From: Abelmoschus esculentus
Lineage: Eukaryota; Streptophyta; Magnoliopsida; Malvales; Malvaceae
Direction of reading: 5' to 3'
Assembly: GCA_035048815.1 (NCBI GenBank)
Contig: JAUCBN010000054.1
Coordinates: 8,277,001 to 8,341,000 of the forward strand
Length of the DNA: 64,000 nucleotides
Position 1 is the stretch's first letter, and every line of letters begins with the position of its first letter. A program made the position numbers and the translations under genes. A model generated the notes under the pieces. It saw only the letters and a list, made by a program, of their open reading frames with translations, was not told where the DNA came from and did no database searches. This document shows positions 1-10,692 of this stretch, one piece after another.

Positions 1-862
1 ACCAATTATACTCACCAACCAATCTCACACTTCTTTTAGCCGCTGAAACTCTTAACCTATCCCTAAGCCAAGTTTGTATTTCGCGATTGAAACACCGTAC
101 TTACCCCTTTCGTGAATCTAACTCTCCCGAGCTTAGATAAATGGATTACTCACAAACTTCCCTCCCGGGCTTGAATGCGAGAACAAGGAATAACAAAGGA
201 TAAGCAAACCTTGATAATCTTTATTGCATTGAATAAAAGACAAATTACAATCTCCTCTCACAAATACTCCACAACCTTCACCTAAACCATATGAAGGTTT
301 TAGAACATGATGGAGAGGAAGGAAACAAGAGTATAAATCGGCTCTCCTTAGGTTTTTCCCGATCTCTCATACATTGGGTGGCTAGGTCTTTATATAGGCT
401 AGACCTAGGGCAAACCTTTCCTAAGTAGAATACAACTTGGAGTATGGAACAAGTCAAGTACATAATAATATTATATTTCCAAGTTTGAATTTGGATAAGG
501 GGGCTTTCCCGCGTGGTCTTCCTTTGGGCTTTTCCTTGTGCTAGCCAGCTCCGATTCTTGGGCTTCAAGTCCAAACATGTTCCTTAGATTTTTGTCTTTC
601 CATCGCCTATCACTTTGCTTCCTGTCTTCCTGTTGCTGCCTCGGCATCAGGTCCTGCCTCGGCCTTGTCGTTGCCGCGGCAATGGTTTTCCTGCACAGAT
701 ATGAAAAAGCAGTAAAACGTGTCTTTTTCTATAAATATTATCTATTTAAGTATAACTTCTAAATATATCATATTAAGCACATGCATTGGTTCAAGTGGTT
801 GAATATTTGGTGATAAATGCCGATAAAAGGAGTAAAAAGGATAGTGTGTTGAGCACTTATCA
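1..862 (-). repeat. LTR-A copy, cut by window edge
   Basis: Long terminal repeat of the Athila-like LTR-A family, on the minus strand. Its sense start (TGATAAGTGCTCAACACAC) lies at 862 and the sequence runs leftwards out of the window. It matches the full copy at 911-2236 almost base for base, including the TATATAAAG promoter box (minus, near 400) and the TGCC-NN-GGCA palindromes. A 48-bp stub of internal 3' sequence follows at 863-910, so it was the 3' LTR of an element now interrupted by A1. Confidence 0.9.
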
Positions 863-910
863 CACCCCCAAACTCGAACTATTGCTTGTCCTCAAGCAAT
901 GCAAACCATC
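863..910 (-). other. polypurine tract and AGGA hairpin stub of an older LTR-A element
   Basis: On the minus strand this reads an AGGA-loop hairpin (881-900, stem ATTGCTTG/CAAGCAAT) followed by a G-rich polypurine tract beside the LTR start. It is the extreme 3' internal end of the element that owned the LTR at 1-862. It stops abruptly at 910 (...ccatc), where the next LTR starts. Confidence 0.75.
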
Positions 911-2236
911 TGTCGCGTGTCAAAAGTGCGCGTTTAGTGCAAGTGGACACATCGCAAGTAATAAGTGATAAGTATTTATCGAGTTATCGTCTCCTCAGGG
1001 ACCGGTCTACTTAATATGCTTTCTTTATCTTCTTGCTCTGTAGAAAAATAAAAACACAAGTGAATGGGTGTGATTTATCAAACTAAAATAATTGAATAAA
1101 AATATCAAGGTCAAAATATGAGAGAGAAAGATGGGCCAGGATCCAGTTGTATTGTATTGTGACTTGATTGACTTGTCTTTATCCAATGCAATCGCACATC
1201 TCTGCCTCGGTAGCACTGCAGTTTACTGCCTGGGCAGCGATAACGCTGTCCGCCGCGGCAATCCCTTGCTCGTGGGCAGACTTTACCAAAGTTCGGCAAA
1301 GTGTCTTTGAATGACTCCGCTTATCCCTAAGTCAGAGTGATGTTGATGACTAGTCCTTGATGATACCTCCCGGCGTGAACCAATTATACTCACCAACCAA
1401 TCTCACACTTCTTTTAGCCGCTGAAACTCTTAACCTATCCCTAGGCCGAGTTAGTATTTCGCGATTGAAACACCGTACTTACCCCTTTCGTGAATCTAGC
1501 TCTCCCGAGCTTAGATAAATGGATCACTTAAAAACTTCCCTCCCGGGCTTGAATGCAAGAACAACGAATAACAAAGGATAAGCAAACCTTGATAACTTTA
1601 TTGCATTGAATCAAAGACAAAGTACAATCTCCTCTCACAAATACTCCACAACCTTCACATAAACCCTATGAAGGTTTTAGAACATGATGGAGAGGAAAGA
1701 AACAAGAGTAGAAGTCGTCTCTCCCTAGGTATTTCGATCTATGATATATTGGGTGGCTAGGTCTTTATATAGGCTAGACCTAGGGCAAACCTTTCCTAAG
1801 TAGAATACAACTTGGAGTAGGGAACAAGTCAAGTACATAATAATATTATATTTCCAAGTTTGAATTCGGCTAAGGGGCTTTCCCGCGTGGTCTTCCTTTG
1901 GGTTTTTCCTTGCGCTAGCCAGCTCCGAATCATGGGCTTCAAGTCCAGACACGTTCCTTGGAATTTTGTCTTTCCATCGCCTATCACTTTGCTTCCTGTC
2001 TTCCTGTTGCTGCCTCGGCATCAGGTCCTGCCTTGGCCTTGTCTCTGCCGCGGCACTGGTTCTCCTGCACAAATATGAAAACGCAGTAAAACGTGCCTTT
2101 TTCTATAAATAGTATCTATTTAAGTATAACTTCTAAATATATCACATTAAGCACATGCATTGGTTCAAGTGGGTGGATATTTGGTGATAAATGCCGATAA
2201 AAGGAGTAGAAAGTGATAGTGTGTTGAGCACTTATC
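911..2236 (-). repeat. LTR-A, 3' LTR of element A1
   Basis: Complete LTR of 1326 bp. Minus-strand ends are TGATAAGTG at 2236 and ACGCGACA at 911. It is followed on the minus-strand 5' side by a polypurine tract (2237-2248), which identifies it as a 3' LTR. A TATATAAAG box is visible (minus, near 1775). Several TGCC-NN-GGCA palindromes lie inside, for example 1251-1260, 2011-2020 and 2046-2055. Confidence 0.92.
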
Positions 2237-3168
2237 ACACCCCCAAACTCAAACTATTGCTTGTCCTCAAGCAATGCAAACCATCAATTTGCCAAACTCT
2301 ACTCTCTCTTGGTCTTACATGTCCATCTATTCTCCCCACCATAGCTAGGTCTATCTTTGAGCCTTAACCATTCGGCTACCTAAGAACTTACCTAGAGACA
2401 AACTATAGGATTGTGAGTGTGTGCTTTTTGTGAACAAGTTGATTAAAGGCTTTCTTAGATAAACTCTAAGTTCAAGACAAATAGACATTGGTTAAGTCTT
2501 CTCTTCTTTTCCAAACCCCAAATCTTGAGCCGATTTCGGGCACCTTAAAGACTTGTGTTTTTCTTTTCACTAAAAATCTTTTTGTCTTTTCTTTTTGATA
2601 TTCCTTAATACATACTAGAGTCAATTTCGGGCACCTCTAGCATGAAGAAGAGATTTTCTAGAGCCGGTGGTAGGCACCTTTAGTTACTTTTCCAAAAATC
2701 TAAGTCTTTATCACCTAAGTTCATTAAAAGAATTCCTATAATTCACAAGTCCCCAAAAGTGTTTAAAGTTCTTCCTATAGTAAGCTTCTAAGTTTTCAGC
2801 CTTAAGTATCCTAAGGTTAAGCCCTCTTTAACAGAACCTAAACATGGTAAGGAGAAAGATTTCTATAGCCTTAAAGAATAAACTAAGGCAATACTGATGA
2901 TGAGCAGTGTAAGAGTGTAGGCAGTTAATTCAAGTAAGGCGGGGAGCATAAAAATTAAAAAAATTTCACTAGAATACTCCCTTTTTGGCACGGCCGCGGC
3001 AGTAGATTGCTACCTTGGCAGTGAATCTGCACCCCCAAACTCAAACCAAGCATTGTCCCCAATGCTTTATATTTGGAAGGAATAAGCGGTAGAACAGAAT
3101 ATGAATTTTATATGCAGCAAGGGAAGATAGTAAAAGCAATTGAATATTGAAATAAAGGACAAAGAATT
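2237..3168 (-). other. 3' non-coding region of element A1
   Basis: No coding frame. Read on the minus strand it has, in order: module 1, a hairpin GCATTG-loop-CAATGC (3050-3065) with a polypurine tract (3030-3040); three 26-nt hairpins (2658-2683, 2615-2640, 2524-2549); then module 2, hairpin TTGCTTG/CAAGCAA with an AGGA loop (2257-2274) and the terminal polypurine tract (2237-2248) against the LTR. The same order occurs in A2 and A3. Confidence 0.75.
2524..2683 (-). other. three 26-nt hairpins, A1
   Basis: Three equal-length inverted repeats at 2524-2549, 2615-2640 and 2658-2683. Outer stems are of the CTAGAG/CTCTAG type or variants, around a GGTGCC...GGC core. One pair in the 2524-2549 copy is mismatched; the others pair through Watson-Crick or G-U pairs. 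Homologous triplets lie in A2 and A3. Confidence 0.65.
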
Positions 3169-3317
3169 TTAGAGCGACTCCGAAGAGCTGCTCGTAACAA
3201 TTTTTCTTCGTTGCCGAGATGCCATGTGCTTTATCCTTGGGGAGGGCGATGGTTGCGCCTTTGCTTGCCTCGGCGGCTGGACTCGAGTGGGTGGGGCGTC
3301 TACTTCTTCTCCCTGTC
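3169..3317 (-). pseudogene. C-terminal tail of the PTP ORF in A1
   Basis: The minus strand encodes about 48 codons, Pro/Gln/Arg-rich, ending KIVTSSSSESL and a stop. This is nearly identical to the end of the 'plant transposon protein' ORFs of A2 and A3. The rest of that ORF is absent between here and integrase. Directly upstream in the sense direction is a long pyrimidine run ending in AG (3318-3319), which looks like a splice acceptor. In A1 the tail may thus have been expressed from a spliced RNA, or it may simply be what a deletion left behind. Confidence 0.6.
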
Positions 3318-3411
3318 CTAAAAAAAACAAAAAGAAAACAACCTTTATATCTTAAATGTCCTAAAATTAGTCCTAAAAATTGCAGAAAATAAAAGATCTA
3401 AAGTTGCGGCA

Positions 3412-4625
3412 TTAATTTGTTATAGGAGGGCGTGCTAGGGTATCTACCAAAGTGATGGTCTCCATGGTTTTTATATCTTGTGGCCCAGAGTAATGCTTCA
3501 AGCGTTGGCCATTTACTTTGAATTCATGGTCATCTTTTAATGATTTGATCGTGACGGCTCCATGGGGAAACACTCGAACGACTTCAAATGGACCTGACCA
3601 TCTAAATTTGAGTTTTCCTGGAAACAGTTTAAGCCTGGAGTTGAAAAGGAGAACGTACTGCCCCGGCAGGAACTGCCTCGGCAGTAACCTTCGGTCATGC
3701 CATTTCTTTGTTTTTTCTTTATAGATTTTGGCATTCTCATAGGCTGCTGTCCGGAATTCTTCTATCTCATTGAGATCTAGAAGTCTTTTCTGTCCGGCTT
3801 TTTTCCAATCCATATTTAGATTTTTTACTGCCCAGTATGCTTTGTGCTCGATTTCAACAGGCAAATGACAGGCTTTCCCGAACACAAGCTTGTATGGTGA
3901 TGTTCCTAATGGAGTTTTGAATGCTGTCCTGTAGGCCCATAAAGCATCATCGAGACGATAAGACCAATCCTTTCTAGATGGATTTACCACCTTCCCAAGG
4001 ATCTGTTTTAGTTCCTTATTTGATATTTCAGCTGTGGATGGTATGTCGTAGCGAGTTTGTGGGTGATGCCGAGTTTCTTTAAGGCCGCGACAATCAGTCT
4101 GTTATCGAAGTGTTTCTCTTCGTCACTTATGATTGCTCTAGGGATTCCAAACCTTGTAAAAATATTTTTCTTGAGAAACCTTTGAACTGTCTTGGAATCA
4201 TTGTGCGGTGTGGCGATTGCTTCGACCCACTTTGATACGTAATCCACGGCCACTAAGATATAAAGGTTTCCTTGAGAAGATGGGAAAGGTCCCATGAAAT
4301 CTATTCCCCAAACATCGAACAGTTCTACTTCGAGTATGGGTTGTAAAGGCATCTCATGTCGTCTTGAAATGTTGCCTGTGCGTTGGCAGCGATCACAGTT
4401 CTTGTAGTAATCATGGGCATCTTTATAAAGTGTGGGCCAGTATAAGCCGGACTGCAGTACCTTCGCTGCTTTCCTATTTCCTCCAAAATGCCCACCGCAA
4501 GGTGAGTCATGGCAGTGCTAGAGTACTGCTTTTTGTTCTTCTTCTGGCACACATCTTCTTATAACCTGATCTGCACAATGCTTGAATAGAAGAGGGTCGT
4601 CCCAGTAATAATGTTTTGCATTATG
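3412..4625 (-). pseudogene. A1 integrase (damaged)
   Basis: C-terminal part of an Athila-like pol polyprotein. In order on the minus strand: zinc-binding HHCC region (HCHDSPCGGH then CDRC, near 4540-4400), catalytic core with the first Asp in GIDFMGPFP (near 4290) and the second in ISDE (near 4115), then the C-terminal region with GKACHLPVEIEHKAYWA (near 3870) and a normal-looking end at 3412. Integrase inserts the cDNA copy into host DNA in the nucleus. Breaks: a stop before the HHCC region, a frameshift near the C-terminal side of the core where the catalytic Glu segment is lost (YHPQ then unrelated residues, about 4010), and further frame changes. Not functional as it stands. Confidence 0.85.
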
Positions 4626-5744
4626 CTAAAATCTCTTCTTTTCATTATGATTGAGGTTATAAGGAATAATACCACTAACAAGATAATTAACAAGATCAGC
4701 ATACCAGGGGGTGGATGTTACGGCAGCAAGGTCTTCTGTCAATGTTGCAGAGATGTATTCAGAAAATGTCGCGGCAGCACAGTTGTATATTGCTATGGCT
4801 TCTAACTCGGCAGTATCTTTTGCAGTTGTAACAATTTGCAGTATTTGTTCATCTGGAAATTCATCTTGTATATCTTCGAGTGAGGGAGCATTGTTTTTGT
4901 TCTCTAATCTAGAAAGATGATCGACCACTTGATTTTCTATACCCTTGTGATCTTTGATCTCAACGTCGAATTCTTGTAAAAGAAGGATCCATCTAATCAA
5001 TCTAGGCTTGGCATCCTTCTTTGAGAAAAGGTACTTAATTGTTGAATGATCCGTGTGGACTGTGACCCTTGTTCCGGTGAGATATGATCGAAATTTATCA
5101 AAGGCAAACACTACTGCTAGTAATTCTTTTTCAGTTGTGGTGTAGTTAATCTGGTCATCATTGAGCGTTTTGCTGGCATAGTAGATCACATGAAACAGAT
5201 TATTCTTCCTCTGCCCGAGTGCTGCCCCGACAGCATGATCACTAGCATCACACATTAATTCAAATGGCAATGACCAATCCGGTGGGATAACTATTGGTGC
5301 AGTGATTAGCTTCTCCTTGAGAGTTTTGAATGCGTCATTGCATTCTTTATTGAACTCGAATTTCCTATCTTGTTCAAGCAAGTTGCAAAGAGGTTTAGAA
5401 ATTTTGGAAAAATTAGAGATAAACCTCCTGTAGAACACTGCATGGCCCAAGAAGCTTCGAATTCCTTTTACAGAATTTGGTGGAGGTAAATTCTTTATCA
5501 CATCTATCTTGGCCTTATCCACTTCTATTCCCTTTGATGATATTTTGTGACCTAACACAATGCCTTCAGTCACCATAAAATGGCATTTTTCCCAGTTTAA
5601 GACTAGATTAGATTCCTCACATCTTTGCAGTACTTTTTCCAGATTGCCGAGGCAGTGATCAAAGCTATCTCCAAAAACTGAAAAATCATCCATAAATATC
5701 TCCAAAAAGTCCTCGATCATGTCAGAAAAATTGCCATCATACAT
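4626..5744 (-). pseudogene. A1 reverse transcriptase palm/thumb and RNase H
   Basis: Open minus-strand frame of 372 codons. It begins just after the RT fingers and contains the polymerase active site as FMDDFS (near 5690), the usual Athila variant of YxDD. RNase H follows with MCDASDHAVGA (near 5250) and TDHSTIKYL (near 5050). Both catalytic signatures are intact. It joins the upstream frame (5717-7009) through a frameshift in a short overlap near 5720-5744. A linker of about 70 residues after RNase H is rich in Ala/Glu/Thr and leads into integrase. Confidence 0.9.
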
Positions 5745-7009
5745 CTCTGGAATGTTGCCGGGGCATTGTAGAGACCGAACGGCATCCTTCGAAATGCATA
5801 TGTGCCGTATGGGCAGGTGAACGTAGTTTTTGCCTGATCTTCTGGATCAATGGCAATTTGATTGTATCCTGAATAACCATCAAGAAAACAGTAACAAGGT
5901 TTACCAACAAGTCTATCCAGCATTTCATCAATGAATGGTAAGGGGAAGTGATCCTTCTTTGTTGCTTTATTTAGCTTGCGATAATCCATACACACCCTCC
6001 AACCGGTCACAGTCCTGGTTGGTATTAATTCGTTGTTCTCGTTGGTTATAACAGTCATACCACCCTTCTTAGGTACACATTGCACCGGGCTTACCCATGC
6101 GCTATCAGAGATGGGATAAATAATTCCTGCATCAAGCCATTTGATAATTTCCTTACGTACTACCTCCTTCATAGCCTGGTTAAGTCTCCTTTGAGCTTCT
6201 ACAGTGGGCTTATGATCTTCTTCCAGGAGGATTTTGTGCATGCACACTGCTGGACTTATTCCCTTCAAATCATCAATTGACCATCCAATTGCCTTTTTAT
6301 GCTGCCGCAACATTGCTATTAAGGCATGTTCCTGTTCTGGCAACAACTTAGAAGAAATAATCACCGGCATTGTATGGTTATCTCCCAGATAAGCATATTT
6401 TAGTTTTTCTGGTAAGGGTTTTAGTTCTGTGACAAATGGTTCTTTATTACCAGATTGTTCATTCTTCCCCGTATACTCTAATGGTTCAAAGTACTTACCT
6501 GGAAGATGTGCTGTCCAGTTTGCTTCCTCCTTCTCAGTTGTCTCGGCGCTATTTAAAGAACGGCCGTAACAATCATCCAAATTACTGCCGAGGCAAACCT
6601 GGGGTATGTCATGGGAATCACTGCCGAGGCAGTCGTTGCTCAGACAAGGGAGTGTGTAGTTATCTTCTGGGTCATTCAGCTTTTGACATTCTTCCTCTAA
6701 TTCATCGTGTCTTTTCATCAGTTGACATACATTTAATCTGATTTCTTGATCATTGATTCTCATGGTTAATTCTCCCTTTTCCACGTCATTCAATGTACGT
6801 CCAGTTGCTAGGAAGGGTCTCCCAAGGATGATCGGTGCGTTGTCGTCTGCTTCATAATCAAGGACAAGGAAATCAGCAAGAAAAATAAACTTATCAACTC
6901 TTACCAGTATGTCCTCGATTTTTCCTTCAGGTTGTACATAGGATCTATCTGCGAGTTGGAGCATCACTTTTGTAGGCTTCGGCCTTCCAATTCCAAGCTT
7001 TTGGAGCAT
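5717..7009 (-). pseudogene. A1 protease C-terminus and RT N-terminus
   Basis: The minus-strand frame starts inside the aspartic protease (QKLGIGRPKP, ADRSYVQPEGKIEDILVRV, ILGRPFLATGRTL), after the catalytic Asp segment, which is missing. A spacer with several CLGS repeats follows, each encoded by a TGCC-NN-GGCA palindrome. Then come the RT fingers (WVSPVQCVPKKGG, CMDYRKLNKATKKDHFPLPF, FLDGYSGYNQI, MPFGL). The 5' edge at about 7005-7009 runs directly into an LTR in the opposite orientation, so gag, the protease N-terminus and the 5' LTR are gone. Confidence 0.88.
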
Positions 7010-8307
7010 CACTCCTTTTATGGGCATTAATTACCAAATATACACCCACTTGGACCAATGCATGCACTCAATGTGATATATTTAGAAGTATACTCATATA
7101 GATAATATTTACAAAAAAAGGCACGTTTTACTGCGTTTTCATATCTGTGCAGGAGAACCAGTGACGCGGCAGAGACAAGGCCGAGGCAGGACCTGATGCC
7201 GAGGCAGCAGCAGAAAGACAGGAAGCAAGATTATAGGCGATGCAAAGAAAAAAATCCAAGGAACGTGTCTAGACTTGAAGCCCATGAATCGGAGCTGGCT
7301 AGCACAAGGAAAAGCCCAAAGGAAGACCACGCGGGAAAGCCCCTTAGCCGAATATAAACTTGGAAATATATTATTATTATGTACTTGACTTGTTCCCAAC
7401 TCCAAGTTGTATTCTACTTAGGAAAGGTTTGCCCTAGGTCTAGCCTATATAAAGACCTACCCACCCAATGTACAAGACACGAAATACCTAGGGAGAGAAC
7501 CGACTTCTACTCTTGTTTCTTTCCTCTCCATCATGTTCTAAACCTTCTTAGGGATTAGGTGAAGGTTGTAGAGTATTTGTGAGAGGAGATTGTACTTTGT
7601 CTTTCATTCAATGCCATAAAGATTATCAAGGTTTGCTTATCCTTTGTTATTCCTTGTTTCACAATTGAGCTCGGGAGAGGATATTGTGATCATCCATTTA
7701 TCTAAGCTCGGGAGAGTTAGATTCACGAAAGGGATAAGTACGGTGTTTCAATCGCGAAATACTAACTCGGCCTAGGGATAGGTTAAGAGTTTCAGCGGCA
7801 AAAAGAAGTGTGAGATTGGTTGGTGAGTATAATTGGTTCACGCCGGGAGGTATCATCAAGGACTAGTCATCAACAACACTCTGACTTAGGGATAAGCGGA
7901 TTCATTCAAGGACACTTTGCCGAACTTCGGTAAAGTCTGCCCACGAGCAAGGGATTGCCGCAGCAGACAGTGTTATCGCTGCCTAGGCAGTAAAACTGCA
8001 GTGCTGCCGAGGCAGTGATATACGATTGCATTGGACAGAGACAAGTCAATCAATTCCACAATACGACGCAACTGGATCCTAGCCCACCTCTCTCTACTAT
8101 TTCAATCTTTTAATTTTATTTTAGTTATTTTAGTTTAGATAAATCAATTCAACTCACTTGTGTTTTTATCTTTCTACAGAACAAGGAGGTGAAGAAAGCA
8201 TATTAAGTATACCGGTCCCTGAGGAGACGATAACTCGATAATATACTTATCACTTATTAGTTGCGATGTGTCCACTTGCACTGAACGTGCACTTTTGACA
8301 CGCGACA
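7005..8307 (+). repeat. LTR-A copy, plus strand, 5' truncated
   Basis: Sense-strand LTR-A lacking only the first tens of bases (starts near ccttttatgggcattaa) and ending at ACGCGACA (8307). TATA box TATATAAA at 7446-7453. It is neither followed by a primer-binding site nor preceded by a polypurine tract, so its parent element is gone. It forms the left arm of an inverted LTR pair with 8308-9318. Confidence 0.88.
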
Positions 8308-9318
8308 GCAGCACTGCAGTTTACTGCCTTGGCAGCGACAATACTGTCTGCCGCGGCAATCCTTTGCTCGTGGGTAGACTTTACCAAAGTTCGGCAAAGT
8401 GTCCTTGGATGACTCCGCTTATCCCTAAGTCAGAGTACTGTTGATGACTAGTCCTTGATGATACCTCCCGGCGTGAACCAATTATACTCACCAACCAATC
8501 TCACACTTCTTTTAGCCGCTGAAACTCTTAACCTATCCCTAGGTCGAGTTAGTATTTCGCGATTGAAATACCGTACTTACCCCTTTCGTGAATCTAACTC
8601 TCCCGAGCTTAGATAAATGGATGATTCACAATATCCTCTCCCGAGCTCAATTGTGAAAACAAGGAATAACAAAGGATAAGCAAACCTTGATAACTTTATT
8701 GCATTGAATCAAAGACAAAGTACAATCTCCTCTCACAAATACTCGACAACCTTCACCTAATCCCTAAGAAGGTTTAGAACATAATGGAGAGGAAAGAAAC
8801 AAGAGTAGAAATCGGCTCTCTCCCTAGGTATTCCGTGCTTCATACATTGGGTGGCTAGGTCTTTATATAGGCTAGACCTACGGCAAACCTTTCCTAAGTA
8901 GAATACAACTTGGAGTAGGGAACAAGTCAATTACATAATAATAAAAATATTTCCAAGTTTAATTCGGCTAAGGAGGCTTTCCCGCGTGGTCTTCCTTTGG
9001 GCTTTTCCTTGTGCTAGCTAGCTCTGATCCATGGGCTTTGAGCCCAGACACGTTCCTTGGATTTTTATCTTTCCATCGCCTACAGTCTTGCTTCCTGTCC
9101 TTTTGCTGCTGCCTCGGCCTTGTCGCTGCCGCGACACTGGTTCTCTTGCACATATATGAAAATGCAGTAAAACTTGCCTTTTTCTGTAAATATTATTTAT
9201 ATGAGCATAACTTCTAAATATATCACATTAAGCACATGCATTGGTCTGAGTGGGTGTATATTTCGTGATTAATGCCCATAAAAGGAGTAAAAAGTGAAAG
9301 TGTGTTGAGCACTTATCA
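8308..9318 (-). repeat. LTR-A copy, minus strand, lacking its U5 end
   Basis: Minus-strand LTR-A. The sense start is at 9318 (TGATAAGTGCTCAACACAC) and the copy breaks off mid-LTR at 8308, exactly where the plus-strand LTR ends. It pairs with 7005-about 8007 as an inverted repeat of about 1 kb arms with a loop of about 300 bp. Confidence 0.88.
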
Positions 9319-9763
9319 CTTTCCTAAGTAGAATACAACTTGGAGTAGGGAACAAGTCATGTACACAGATAAAATATTTCCAAGTTTTTCCAAATAAAAA
9401 AGCTTTCCCGCGTGGCCTTGTCTTGGGCTTTTCCTCGTGCTAACCAGCTTCGATCCATGTGCTGCATGTCCAGAAACGTCCCTTGTATTTTTCTCTTCCA
9501 ATCGCCTATAGTATATCTTCCTGTGTTTCTGCTGTTGCCTCGGCATCAAGTCCTGCCTCGGCCATGTTGCTGCCGCGGCAATAGTTTATCCTGCACAGAT
9601 GTAAAAATGCAGTAAAACTTGCCTTTTCTGTAAATATCATCTTTATAAGCATAACTTCTAAATATATCACATTAAGTATATGCATTGGTCCGAGTGGGTA
9701 TAGATTTTGATGCTTAATGCCCATAAAAGGTGTAAAAAGTGATAGTGAGTTGAGCACTTATCA
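9319..9763 (-). repeat. LTR-A fragment, 3' LTR of element A2
   Basis: The U3 third of an LTR-A, sense start at 9763 next to the A2 polypurine tract. It is cut at 9319 in mid-LTR (ctttcctaagtagaatac), where the LTR at 8308-9318 abuts it. It resembles the A2 5' LTR (15428-16757) more than its left neighbours, for example in the shared truncated TATA region and the ending AACTCACTATCA. Confidence 0.82.
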
Positions 9764-10692
9764 CACCCCCAAACTCGAACTATTGCTTGTCCTCAAGCAA
9801 TGCAAACCATCAATTTGCCAAACTCTATTCTCTCTTGGTCTTATGTTTCCATCTATTCTCCCCACCATAACTATGCCTATTCTTTAGACTTAACCTTTCG
9901 GCTACCCAAGGGTTTACCTAAAAACAGACAATAAGATTTAGTGAGTGTGTGGGTTTTTGTGGACAAGTTTGATTAAAGGCTTTCTTAGATAAACTCTAAG
10001 TTCAAGACAAGTATATTTTGGTTAAGTGTTCTCTTATTTTCTAAGCCACCAATTCTTGAGCCAATTTCGGGCACCTCAAAGATTGTGTTTTTCTCTTCAC
10101 TAATTCCTTCTTTCTTTTGATATTCTTTTTAGCATACTAGAGCCAATTTCGGGCACCTCTAGCATGAAGAAGAGTAATTCCTAAAGCCGGTGATAGGCAC
10201 CTCTAGTCTCTTGCCCAAAAATCTAAGTCTTTAAAACCTAAGTTCATTAAAAGAATTCGTATAATCCAACAAGTCCCAAAAGTGTTTAAAATTCATCTTA
10301 TAGTAAGCTTATAAGTTTTCATCCTTAAGTATCCTAAGGTTAAACCTTCTTAATAGGACCTAACCATGGTAAGGAGAAAGATTTCTATAGCCTTAAAGAA
10401 TAAACTAAGGCAATGCTGATGATGGGCAGTGCAAAAGTATAGGCAATTGATTCAAGTAAAGCGGTGAGCATAAAAAAATTAAAAAAAAATTCACTTAAAT
10501 ACTCCTTTATCTTGGCAGGGCCTCGGCAGTAGATTGCCTCGACAGTGGCTCTATACCCTAAACTCGAACCAAGCATTGTCCTCAATGCTTTATATTAGAA
10601 GAAAATAATGGGCAACAAATATATGAAAAGAAAGAAACAGCATATAAAGAAACAAGCAGCATATCAATAGAAAACGTATATAAAAAAAAAAT
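9764..10692 (-). other. 3' non-coding region of element A2
   Basis: Same order as in A1 and A3: hairpin GCATTG/CAATGC with an AGGA loop (10573-10588) next to a decayed polypurine tract (about 10553-10566), three 26-nt hairpins (10055-10206), then hairpin TTGCTTG/CAAGCAA with an AGGA loop (9783-9800) and the terminal polypurine tract (9764-9776). No coding frame. Confidence 0.75.
10055..10206 (-). other. three 26-nt hairpins, A2
   Basis: Inverted repeats at 10055-10080, 10137-10162 and 10181-10206. Sense-strand outer stems are TTTGAG/CTCAAG, CTAGAG/CTCTAG and CTAGAG/CTTTAG. The differences are wobble pairs or paired changes, so each unit keeps its stem. Confidence 0.65.

Noticed and set aside
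538..762. Short open frame in the LTR-A copy, repeated in most LTR-A copies (for example 9011-9217, 52172-52420)
   Set aside because: It lies in the U3 region of each LTR, differs in length and frame between copies and shows no protein-like conservation.
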